A stretch of DNA of 17,648 bases from CAIZGX01 sp044374295 (GTDB taxonomy: Bacteria; Bacteroidota; Bacteroidia; Flavobacteriales_D; Sanyastnellaceae). The DNA lies in assembly GCA_044374295.1 (NCBI GenBank), contig JBILOU010000047.1, forward strand, positions 1-17,648, in the 5' to 3' direction. A program made the translations under genes and the position numbers. The first letter of the stretch is position 1. Each line of letters begins with the position of its first letter. The notes under the pieces are model-generated. The model ran no database searches and was not told where the DNA came from. It saw nothing but the letters and a program-made list of their open reading frames with translations. This document shows, in pieces, positions 1-6,691 of the stretch.

Positions 1-2926
1 CAGATTAAGTCAGCAGCAGATTCAGGTTTTCTTAGATGATTACAAGAGCTATGTGGCACTTTACCACAAGCCACGCGCGAATGCCGAGAAGCATACAGCT
101 ATGACCAGCGTGAAGGTGCTTCGACTTTGCGAGGAGATTCATACGTCGCTGAATCACCACGAACGCTTCATGGTTTTTGTTCGTTTGGTTGAATTCGTTT
201 TCACTTCGCACGAACACTCGCAACAAGATTTAGAATTTCTATCTACTGTGGCCGATGCTTTTCACATCGATGAAAAGATGCGCATGGCCATTATTCATTT
301 TGTTCATTCGAAGGAAATAGAATCGTCTGATTATTTCTTCTGCATGAAGAATACCGAGGCGAATGAACACAGCCATTTGCCTTCAGGCGATTTAATTTTC
401 TTCCGTATTCCGGAAGAGAATTTGTTTTTCTTTCGTTACCTCGGTAACGATGAACTGAAGCTGAACGGAAGTTCAATTACGCCAAGTTCTGTATATGCGT
501 TTTCTTCCGGGTCTTCCATTCGTGGAGCGAAGAGCAAGCCTGTTTTTTACAGTGATGTTCTGCATGCTTTCCTTGCATCTGAGCACCTCGACGGAATAGA
601 TTTTCTTTGTAACTCTATCTCGCATCAATTTCCAAATGGAAAAAAAGCATTGGAAACCCTGCGCTTCAGAGCTTCTTCCGGGAATCTCATTGTTATTATG
701 GGTGGAAGTGGTTCGGGGAAATCAACGCTGTTAAATATCCTGAACGGAAACACTCGTCCGAAATACGGCGATGTTCAAATAAACGGAAAGAGTATTTTCA
801 ACAAGAAAGAATCGTTGAAACACCTCATGGGCTATGTTTCGCAAGACGATATTCTTATTGAAGAACTCACGGTGTTTCAAAATTTGTACTTCAACGCACA
901 ATTGCTTTTCAAAGGAAAGTCGAAACTTGAATTGCAAAAGCTGGTGCTCCGAACGCTTCAAGATGTTGGACTTTCAGATTGCAAAGATCTTCGTGTTGGA
1001 AACGTGCTAGACAAGACCATTAGCGGTGGACAGCGCAAGCGCTTGAACATTGCGTTGGAACTTATGCGTGAGCCCGAGGTGTTGTTCGTAGATGAACCCA
1101 CAAGCGGACTCTCGAGTAGAGATTCAGAAAACATTATGGATCTGTTGAAGGAGTTAACGCTTCGTGGAAAACTCATCTTCGTGGTTATTCATCAGCCAAG
1201 CAGCGATATCTTCAACCTGTTCGATCAATTGCTTCTGTTAGATCAAGGCGGAATGCCCATCTATTACGGCAATCCGATCGACAGCATTTTGTACTTCAAG
1301 AAATTGGTGAATCAGGTGAACATAGACGAGAGTCGGTGTTCGCATTGCGGGAATGTAAATCCGGAACAGCTCTTCAACATTATTGAAGCGAAGGTGCTCG
1401 ACGATTACGGAAATGAAACGCAACAGCGACGCATTACTCCGCAAGAGTGGAACAATTTCTACAACATCATGTGCGCGCCTGAACAAGACACGCGTATAAA
1501 GGAAGAAGCGAAGAACACCGAGTCAGAGAAGAAGTTGTTGGGAAGCAATCTTCCAAATGCACTGAAGCAATTCCAGGTGTTCTTCTGGCGCGACGTGCTA
1601 GGGAAAATTACGAATAAGCAATACCTTATCGTGAACCTGCTGGAAGCGCCGTTGTTGGCGTTCTTGCTCAGTTGGTTCATTAAATACTCGGCGAAGGACG
1701 AATACATCTTCCGCGAAAATGTTAACCTTCCGCAGTATTTATTCATCACTGTAGTGGTGGCGTTGTTCATGGGATTAACCGTGAGCGCGGAAGAAATTAT
1801 TAAGGACAAGAAGATTCTGAAGCGCGAGAAATACCTGAACCTGAATAAGAACAGTTACCTGTTTTCGAAGTTGGGACTCATGTTTTTTATCTCGGCCATT
1901 CAAACAGCCTCGTATGTTTTAATTGGAAATTCAATACTGGAAATTCAAGGCATGTTCTGGCCGTTCTGGATCATCTTGTTCAGCACCGCGTGCTTTGCGA
2001 ATGTGCTAGGGCTGAACATTAGCGCCACGTTCAACAGCGCGAAAGTGATCTACATTCTTATTCCCATTCTCATTATTCCGCAGTTGTTGTTCAGTGGCGT
2101 TATTGTAAGATTCGATCGCTTGCACAAATCCATGGTGACCGAAGGCGAAGTATCTTGGGTTGGAAATGCTATGGCCAGTCGCTGGGCCTACGAGGCTTTG
2201 GCAGTAGAGCAATACTGCAACAACGACTTCACTTCACGCGTGTTCGACACCGATGTTCAATTGAAATCGTTGACCTGGGAAAAAGATTTTTGGGTGGTTG
2301 AAATGCGCAATCAGCTGAACAATTGGGACAAGCCGAATTCAACCATAAATGTTGAATTGATGAAGAATGAATTTGCTAAACGCGCCGAAAGCACCGCCGA
2401 ACTCAATTGGGCGTTGCAACAAATTGAATCGAATGGCATAGGGGCTAGAGATACTGTTTTGGGTGTGTTGAGTATTTACGAGTCGGCGCTTATTGACCGC
2501 TACAACAACTTGAGCGACGCGAAAGAGCAGTGGTTGTCTTCCTTGCGCGATATGGAAGAGAAGCAGAAGCAATACCAGCAAGACATGGACAACTACTTCA
2601 ACGAATCGTTGGAAGAGTTCGTTACCGCTAAAAATGATGTGAAGAAAATTGTGGTGACGGATAACGCGTTGGCGCGAAAAGCAACACCGATTTATTTCAT
2701 TCCGAATAAAGGAACTGCCTTTTGGAAGTCGCATTTCTATGCACCGAAGAAGTGGATAGGAGGAAAGGAGAGTGGGAATTATGTGAATACGCCTGGGGCT
2801 AACACGATTGTCATTTGGTTAATGACTGTGGCGCTTACATTCTTGTTGTTGTTCGACGGATTGAATAAGATAGCGAAGCTTTACACCTTCACCATTCGGA
2901 AAGGAACAGATAAGATCGCTTCGTAA
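1..2926 (+). CDS. ABC-2 type transporter, fused ATPase and permease, 5' end outside window
   Basis: An ABCG-like half-transporter with ATPase and permease in one chain. The frame is open to the window edge (first full codon at 2), so the GTG at 53 is not a convincing start and the protein is N-terminally truncated; 974 residues are visible. Numbering from base 2, an alpha-helical N-terminal region resembling TerB-type domains precedes a small beta-rich part (about 125-185). The ATPase follows: Walker A GGSGSGKST at 234, signature SGGQRKR at 341, Walker B LFVDEPTSG at 361, H-loop His at 397. Transmembrane segments begin at about 541 (NLLEAPLLAFLLSWF), with a last helix at 935-955. About 230 residues between the fifth and final membrane segments form a predicted non-cytoplasmic domain with a coiled-coil-like stretch (about 832-882). 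The substrate cannot be told from the sequence. The 3' end overlaps the convergent siaC-like gene by 46 bases. Confidence 0.9.
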   Translation, partial: RLSQQQIQVFLDDYKSYVALYHKPRANAEKHTAMTSVKVLRLCEEIHTSLNHHERFMVFVRLVEFVFTSHEHSQQDLEFLSTVADAFHIDEKMRMAIIHFVHSKEIESSDYFFCMKNTEANEHSHLPSGDLIFFRIPEENLFFFRYLGNDELKLNGSSITPSSVYAFSSGSSIRGAKSKPVFYSDVLHAFLASEHLDGIDFLCNSISHQFPNGKKALETLRFRASSGNLIVIMGGSGSGKSTLLNILNGNTRPKYGDVQINGKSIFNKKESLKHLMGYVSQDDILIEELTVFQNLYFNAQLLFKGKSKLELQKLVLRTLQDVGLSDCKDLRVGNVLDKTISGGQRKRLNIALELMREPEVLFVDEPTSGLSSRDSENIMDLLKELTLRGKLIFVVIHQPSSDIFNLFDQLLLLDQGGMPIYYGNPIDSILYFKKLVNQVNIDESRCSHCGNVNPEQLFNIIEAKVLDDYGNETQQRRITPQEWNNFYNIMCAPEQDTRIKEEAKNTESEKKLLGSNLPNALKQFQVFFWRDVLGKITNKQYLIVNLLEAPLLAFLLSWFIKYSAKDEYIFRENVNLPQYLFITVVVALFMGLTVSAEEIIKDKKILKREKYLNLNKNSYLFSKLGLMFFISAIQTASYVLIGNSILEIQGMFWPFWIILFSTACFANVLGLNISATFNSAKVIYILIPILIIPQLLFSGVIVRFDRLHKSMVTEGEVSWVGNAMASRWAYEALAVEQYCNNDFTSRVFDTDVQLKSLTWEKDFWVVEMRNQLNNWDKPNSTINVELMKNEFAKRAESTAELNWALQQIESNGIGARDTVLGVLSIYESALIDRYNNLSDAKEQWLSSLRDMEEKQKQYQQDMDNYFNESLEEFVTAKNDVKKIVVTDNALARKATPIYFIPNKGTAFWKSHFYAPKKWIGGKESGNYVNTPGANTIVIWLMTVALTFLLLFDGLNKIAKLYTFTIRKGTDKIAS

Positions 2927-3246
2927 TCTTCTCCGGCTTCAAGCATGTCTTCGTCGTCTGCTTCGTAATGCCAAAGTACTGTTGCGTTATCTCCAAGTGG
3001 TTCTAGTTTACGGAAAAGATCGAGCAAGCATTTCGAACTACTCGTGTTGAAGTATTCCAAGTGAACATGAAATTCTGTTTTAGCTGGTGAAGATTTCACC
3101 CATTCACCCATCCACTCAATTAGCGGTTTGTAGAAGTCTAATGCATTTTCTGGAATAGATCTTCCTTTCAATTCTAAAATACCTCCAACTGCATTGAAAT
3201 GCGCATGTGGGGATTTGGGAGAAGCTTCGCGAACGATTGAATTCAT
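2881..3246 (-). CDS. siaC: SiaC-type regulatory phosphoprotein (DUF1987)
   Basis: A 121-residue protein of the SiaC/DUF1987 family. In Pseudomonas, SiaC is phosphorylated by the kinase SiaB and dephosphorylated by the PP2C-like SiaA, and it controls a diguanylate cyclase. The family core HLEYFNTSSSKCLLDL is present. With the ATG at 3246 the Thr of FNTSS is residue 68, the position of the phosphorylated Thr in Pseudomonas SiaC (recalled from the literature). An upstream TTG at 3276 would add ten residues, but it lies at the predicted promoter's -7 element, so the ATG is preferred. No SiaA, SiaB or cyclase gene is visible. The last 46 bases overlap the ABC transporter gene on the other strand. 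The family call is secure; the signalling role here is inferred. Confidence 0.85.
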   Translation of the reverse strand: MNSIVREASPKSPHAHFNAVGGILELKGRSIPENALDFYKPLIEWMGEWVKSSPAKTEFHVHLEYFNTSSSKCLLDLFRKLEPLGDNATVLWHYEADDEDMLEAGEDYEAILSVPFRMVKV

Positions 3247-3266
3247 GACTGCAAGATAGAAATTTC

Positions 3267-3295
3267 TTTGAAGCAAAATTAAGCGAGTATATTTG
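3267..3295 (+). promoter_or_regulatory. Candidate Bacteroidota promoter for methyltransferase-ZIP operon
   Basis: TTTG (3267-3270), a 17-base spacer and a perfect TAnnTTTG match, TATATTTG (3288-3295), lie 16 bases before the ATG at 3312. The spacer is two bases short of the usual 19. A perfect 10-base palindrome, TTTTCGAAAA (3296-3305), sits at the expected start site. Confidence 0.5.
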
Positions 3296-3304
3296 TTTTC
3301 GAAA
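3274..3304 (-). promoter_or_regulatory. Candidate Bacteroidota promoter for siaC-like gene
   Basis: Read on the minus strand, TTTC (3301-3304), a 19-base spacer and TAATTTTG (3274-3281) match the Bacteroidota housekeeping consensus TTTG-N19-TAnnTTTG in 11 of 12 fixed positions or better for the -7 element. Transcription would start near 3267, giving a leader of about 20 bases to the ATG at 3246. It interleaves with the divergent methyltransferase promoter. Confidence 0.5.
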
Positions 3305-3311
3305 ATTAGTT

Positions 3312-4046
3312 ATGCAGAATACTCAAGAGTGGTTTGCGTCGTGGTTCAACTCTCCCTTTTACCGCGAATTGTACGCACACAGAACAGGAGAAGAAGCGCG
3401 GGCGTTTGTGTTGAAGTTGATTCAAGAATTGAATTTGCCAGCAGGAGCAAGTGTTCTAGACGTATGTTGCGGCAACGGAAGACATAGCGAAGTTTTTAAC
3501 GAGAAGAATTTCAATGTAGTTGGAATAGACATTAGCGAGAAGAGTTTAGAAGAGGCGAAGGCGCGGAATTTATCGAATGCTTATTTTCATTATGCCGATG
3601 CGCGCAATTTCGAGATGCACGAGCGTTTCGATTGTGTGGTAAATCTCTTCACCAGCTTCGGATATTTTGAAACAACGGAAGAGCATATTGAAATGCTTCA
3701 GCGTATTTACGAGCATTTGAAAGACAACGGTGTTTTTGTATTCGATTTTTTCAATGCTGAAAAAGTTCGTGCTGCCGGCTCTGAAGACCGCAAGGTGGTG
3801 AAGGACGGCGCTGAGTTTCACATAACGAAAGAGATCACCAACAACCGCGTAATTAAGCACATTCGCATTCAGAAAGAGGCTGCGCGCATGGATTTTCAAG
3901 AATCGGTAGCGTTGTATTCGAAGGAGCAGTTGGTGGAGATGTTTGAAGTAATAGGATTTAAAAATATAAACACATACGGAGATTATGAGTTGGGGTCGTT
4001 TGACTTAGCGAACTCGGATCGTTGTATTATTATTTGTTCGAAGTAA
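3312..4046 (+). CDS. Class I SAM-dependent methyltransferase
   Basis: A 244-residue cytoplasmic methyltransferase. The SAM-binding motif I is VLDVCCGNGRHSE at residues 48-60. The acidic end of strand 2 follows at VVGIDIS (69-75), then an ADARNF segment typical of motif II/III. The C-terminal half is beta-rich, as in methyltransferases of the Methyltransf_25 type. The substrate is not recognisable. Its TAA shares one base with the ATG of the ZIP transporter (TAATG at 4044-4048), so the two are probably co-transcribed and translationally coupled. The ATG at 3312 is the first in-frame start and lies just after a good promoter match. Confidence 0.85.
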   Translation: MQNTQEWFASWFNSPFYRELYAHRTGEEARAFVLKLIQELNLPAGASVLDVCCGNGRHSEVFNEKNFNVVGIDISEKSLEEAKARNLSNAYFHYADARNFEMHERFDCVVNLFTSFGYFETTEEHIEMLQRIYEHLKDNGVFVFDFFNAEKVRAAGSEDRKVVKDGAEFHITKEITNNRVIKHIRIQKEAARMDFQESVALYSKEQLVEMFEVIGFKNINTYGDYELGSFDLANSDRCIIICSK

Positions 4047-4816
4047 TGGAAGGTTCATTTTGGGTATCGGTGCTTTCGCTTTTTAGCGCATCTATGTTAG
4101 GCGGTTCGTTGGCGTTGTTGTGGAAGATGAAAAACAACCAATGGTTGAAATTGCTTTTGTCTTTTAGTGCGGCGTATTTGTTGGGACTAACGGTGTTGCA
4201 TTTGTTTCCTGAATTGTATCATTCAGACTGGGAATATGCGGGTTGGTTTGTTATAGCTGGATTTTTACTTCAAGTTATTTTAGACTTTTTCTCTCACGGT
4301 GTAGAGCACGGACATGCGCATACGCACGATCACATTTCGGGATCTTTCTTGTTCTTGGTCATGGCGTCGTTGTGGATTCACGCGTTCATTGAAGGCATGC
4401 CGTTTGGCGCAGATGCGCACGTCCATACAGAAGACGTTACCGCTGCCGCTCACGGCCACGAGCATCACGATCACAACAATCCGTTGTTGTTGGGAATTTC
4501 CATGCACAAGATTACCGAAGCTTTTGTCTTGGCCTCGTTGTTTTTGCATGCTGGGGTGAAGAAAGCGAAGGCTTGGTTCTTACTTATTCTATTCGCTTGC
4601 ATTGCTCCGCTTGGCGCAGCGTTTCATTTGTTCGTAGACTCTCAAGGCTGGGATGTTGAAGGTTGGTGGTACACGGCCATGATTGGCGTGTTAATCGGAA
4701 TCTTGCTTCACGTCTCAACCATTATCCTTTTCGAAAGCGAAGAAGGTCATTCTTTCAACTGGAAAAAGTTTGTGATGGTGTTGTTGGGAATTGTGAGTGC
4801 AGGACTGCTTGTTTGA
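4046..4816 (+). CDS. ZIP family divalent metal transporter
   Basis: A 256-residue inner-membrane protein with about eight hydrophobic helices, belonging to the ZIP (zinc/iron) uptake family. The metal-site motifs of the two central helices are visible: HAFIEG at 112-117 and HKITEA at 154-159. Two histidine-rich loops, HGVEHGHAHTHDH (84-96) and HGHEHHDH (136-143), are typical metal-collecting loops. The start at 4046 was chosen because it overlaps the upstream stop by one base and opens directly into the first helix; an in-frame TTG at 4022 lies inside the methyltransferase gene. The direction of transport and the preferred metal (zinc is most likely) are inferred from the family. Confidence 0.9.
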   Translation: MEGSFWVSVLSLFSASMLGGSLALLWKMKNNQWLKLLLSFSAAYLLGLTVLHLFPELYHSDWEYAGWFVIAGFLLQVILDFFSHGVEHGHAHTHDHISGSFLFLVMASLWIHAFIEGMPFGADAHVHTEDVTAAAHGHEHHDHNNPLLLGISMHKITEAFVLASLFLHAGVKKAKAWFLLILFACIAPLGAAFHLFVDSQGWDVEGWWYTAMIGVLIGILLHVSTIILFESEEGHSFNWKKFVMVLLGIVSAGLLV

Positions 4817-4825
4817 ACTACGTAA

Positions 4826-4906
4826 TTCGAAAATCGAAGATTTTATTCCTACTGCGTAATTCCTACTGCGTAATTGGAACTTCGTTGTTTTTAGTGTCCG
4901 GAACGG
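4826..4906. repeat. Micro inverted-repeat array A (ATTCC spacer)
   Basis: Tiny perfect inverted repeats: TTCGA-AAA-TCGAA (4826-4838) overlapping AAAATC-GAA-GATTTT (4830-4844), TAC-TGC-GTA twice (4850-4858, 4864-4872), AAC-TTC-GTT (4878-4886) and CCG-GAA-CGG (4898-4906). ATTCC precedes each TACTGCGTA copy and ATTGG precedes the AAC unit. The TACTGCGTA copies form an exact 14-base tandem repeat (4847-4874). No coding sense is apparent. Confidence 0.75.
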
Positions 4907-4997
4907 TTATCACACAAAGTGTGTCATCACGAAGTGTCATCCTTCAAAGAAGGTCATCACACAAAGTGTGTCATCACCAAAGGTGTCATCGCTTGCG
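4907..4997. repeat. Micro inverted-repeat array B (TCAT spacer)
   Basis: Six perfect inverted repeats separated by exactly four bases, always TCAT (TTAT before the first): CACAC-AAA-GTGTG (4911-4923), CAC-GAA-GTG (4928-4936), CCTTC-AAA-GAAGG (4941-4953), CACAC-AAA-GTGTG (4958-4970), CACC-AAA-GGTG (4975-4985) and CGC-TT-GCG (4990-4997). The arms change in sequence and length but remain complementary. Units one and four sit in an exact 22-base direct repeat (4909-4930, 4956-4977). The pattern is seen directly; its function is unknown. Confidence 0.9.
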
Positions 4998-5003
4998 TAA
5001 AAC

Positions 5004-5027
5004 AAAAAAGCCGCTCGAAAGCGGCTT
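5004..5027 (-). terminator. Intrinsic terminator of dnaA
   Basis: A perfect 8-base-pair stem, AAGCCGCT/AGCGGCTT, with a four-base loop (5008-5027; UUCG in the minus-strand transcript). On the minus strand it is followed by a run of six T with further Ts beyond. It lies 69 bases past the dnaA stop. On the plus strand no T-run follows, so it would terminate the ZIP transcript poorly. Confidence 0.85.
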
Positions 5028-5047
5028 CCCTGTTGTTTAGGTAATTA

Positions 5048-5088
5048 TTCCAGTGGAAAGATTCACTTTGTGAAAGATTCCAAAGGAA
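5048..5088. repeat. Micro inverted-repeat array C (AGA spacer) at dnaA 3' end
   Basis: Three perfect inverted repeats separated by AGA: TTCC-AGT-GGAA (5048-5058), TTCAC-TTT-GTGAA (5062-5074) and TTCC-AAA-GGAA (5078-5088). All begin TT and end AA, so the constant part between cores reads AAAGATT. The array lies between the dnaA stop and its terminator, so it would be part of the dnaA mRNA 3' end. Confidence 0.85.
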
Positions 5089-5095
5089 AAGCGAT

Positions 5096-6526
5096 TTAAG
5101 CAATGCTTAATTTTTTCTCTAAATCTTCAAGATATTTTCTGAAGTGTTTGTCGGTTTCTTGTAAGTTGTTAACTGTGCGACAAGCGTGAAGAACAGTCGC
5201 GTGGTCTTTACCGCCGCAATGAGCTCCAATACTTGCCAAACTGCTCTTCGTCATCTTCTTCGCGAAATACATCGCAATCTGACGCGCTTGAACAATCTCG
5301 CGCTTACGCGTCTTGCTCTTCAACAACTCAATAGGTAAGTCGAAGTAATCGCAAACAACTTTCTGAATGTAGTCAATGCTAACCTCACGCGCCGTGTTCT
5401 TAACGAACTTATCAATCATCTGCTTCGCAAGATCAAGCGTAATCGCTTTCTTGTTCAATGAAGATTGAGCAATTAAAGAAATCAATGCGCCTTCTAGCTC
5501 ACGAATGTTCGTAGTAATGCTGTAAGCCAAGTACTCAACAACTTCGTCTGGAAGATCAATTCCATCTGCATACATCTTCTTGCGAAGAATAGCAATACGC
5601 GTTTCCAAAGATGGACATTGCAAATCTGCACTCAATCCCCACTTGAAGCGAGATAACAAACGTTGCTCCATGCCTTGCAACTCAACCGGTGGCTTGTCAC
5701 TTGTTAAAATGATTTGCTTACCTGTTTGGTGAAGGTGATTGAAGATGTGGAAGAATACATCCTGCGTCTTCTCTTTTCCAGCGAAGAAATGAACGTCGTC
5801 TATGATTAACACATCCATCATTTGATAGAAGTGCGAAAAGTCGTTAATGGTTCCGTTCTTAACAGCATCAATGAATTGGTGCGTAAACGTTTCACTGTTT
5901 ACATACAACACTGTTTTCTCAGGATACTTGTTCTTAATCTCTAATCCAATTGCGTGAGCCAAGTGAGACTTACCGTATCCTGTGCTTCCGTAAATTAACA
6001 ACGGATTGAATGCTGTTCCACCTGGCTTGTTAGCAACCGCATATCCAGCGCTGCGAGCCAGACGGTTGCAATCACCTTCAACGAAATTTTCAAATGAATA
6101 ATTCGGATTCAAATTCGAATCGATATTCAATTTGCGAAGACCAGGAATGATAAACGGATTCTTAATTGGAACATCGCCAAGATCCAAAGGCATTGCAACA
6201 GGCGCATTCTTAACGGCCTTGCGATTGCTAGTTGGAACTTTAATGGTGTAAGGAGCGTTCGAAGCCTGATTGTTTTCCATGATGATGGAATATTCCAATC
6301 TTCCTTCAGTACCCAATTCTTTGCGAATGATCTTTTTCAAAAGAGTCACATAGTGCTCTTCCAACCACTCGTAGAAAAACTGCGAAGGGACTTGAATCGT
6401 TAAAACTTTGTTTTCAAGTTTAACGGGTTTAATCGGTTCGAACCAAGTTTTGAATCCTTGCGGACTTACATTGTCTTTAATGATATTTAAACAATTTTGC
6501 CAAACTTGATTGAAATCGTTATCCAT
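5096..6526 (-). CDS. dnaA: Chromosomal replication initiator DnaA
   Basis: A 476-residue DnaA of ordinary length. Domain I is at 1-80, a short linker at about 85-140, and the AAA+ domain spans about 140-350. Walker A is GSTGYGKSHLA (180-190), unusual beside the more common GGxGLGKTHL but with the essential Gly-Lys-Ser. Walker B is VLIIDDVHFF (239-248), the arginine finger RLLSRFKWG lies near 289-297, and sensor II IRELEGAL is at 341-348. The C-terminal DNA-binding helix-turn-helix carries the DnaA signature SLASIGAHCGGKDHATVLHA (429-448). The protein opens duplex DNA at the origin in its ATP form. No cluster of DnaA boxes (TTATCCACA type) was seen on either side, so an adjacent oriC is not supported. 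A good promoter match lies upstream and a terminator downstream, consistent with a single-gene transcript. Confidence 0.97.
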   Translation of the reverse strand: MDNDFNQVWQNCLNIIKDNVSPQGFKTWFEPIKPVKLENKVLTIQVPSQFFYEWLEEHYVTLLKKIIRKELGTEGRLEYSIIMENNQASNAPYTIKVPTSNRKAVKNAPVAMPLDLGDVPIKNPFIIPGLRKLNIDSNLNPNYSFENFVEGDCNRLARSAGYAVANKPGGTAFNPLLIYGSTGYGKSHLAHAIGLEIKNKYPEKTVLYVNSETFTHQFIDAVKNGTINDFSHFYQMMDVLIIDDVHFFAGKEKTQDVFFHIFNHLHQTGKQIILTSDKPPVELQGMEQRLLSRFKWGLSADLQCPSLETRIAILRKKMYADGIDLPDEVVEYLAYSITTNIRELEGALISLIAQSSLNKKAITLDLAKQMIDKFVKNTAREVSIDYIQKVVCDYFDLPIELLKSKTRKREIVQARQIAMYFAKKMTKSSLASIGAHCGGKDHATVLHACRTVNNLQETDKHFRKYLEDLEKKLSIA

Positions 6527-6531
6527 AATAC

Positions 6532-6540
6532 TACTGCGTA
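6532..6540. repeat. Solitary copy of the TACTGCGTA micro-hairpin in the dnaA leader
   Basis: An exact copy of the 9-base unit TAC-TGC-GTA that is tandemly repeated at 4850-4872 lies five bases upstream of the dnaA ATG (6526), where a ribosome would contact the message. The match is exact, but a 9-base identity alone could be chance. Confidence 0.5.
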
Positions 6541-6579
6541 TAAAAAAGGTTAATCGTCTGTTTAGGTGCCGGTAGACAA

Positions 6580-6610
6580 CAAATATGCTTCACGTTTCTC
6601 GGACTACAAA
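6580..6610 (-). promoter_or_regulatory. Candidate Bacteroidota promoter for dnaA
   Basis: On the minus strand TTTG (6607-6610), exactly 19 bases, then CATATTTG (6580-6587) match TTTG-N19-TAnnTTTG with a single mismatch. Transcription would start near 6573, giving a leader of roughly 45 bases that contains the TACGCAGTA unit. Confidence 0.6.
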
Positions 6611-6691
6611 AGAAATGTAAAAAAAGTGAAAAAAAAACTCAATTACCCCTTGACTTATGAAAATTTTTGGCGTATTAATTTAAGCCCTTTG

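Noticed and set aside
4907..4915. TTATCACAC as a possible DnaA box in the TCAT array
   Set aside because: It does not fit TTATnCACA in register and is explained by the TTAT linker followed by the CACAC arm.
4911..4985. CRISPR array
   Set aside because: The constant part is only four bases, the variable parts are self-complementary and 8-13 bases long, and no cas genes are present.
4663..5040. A 125-codon plus-strand open frame over the end of the ZIP gene and the repeat arrays
   Set aside because: It is out of frame with the ZIP gene, has low-complexity content dictated by the repeats and resembles no protein.
6519..6527. TTATCCATA, an 8 of 9 match to the DnaA box, at the dnaA start codon
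   Set aside because: It is single, lies mostly in the coding sequence for Met-Asp-Asn, and has no companion boxes; no oriC claim can be based on it.
6650..6678. A sigma70-like promoter TTGACT-N17-TATTAA for the thioesterase gene
   Set aside because: The spacing is ideal for E. coli, but the Bacteroidota housekeeping sigma factor prefers a different consensus, and the region is A/T-rich enough to produce this by chance.
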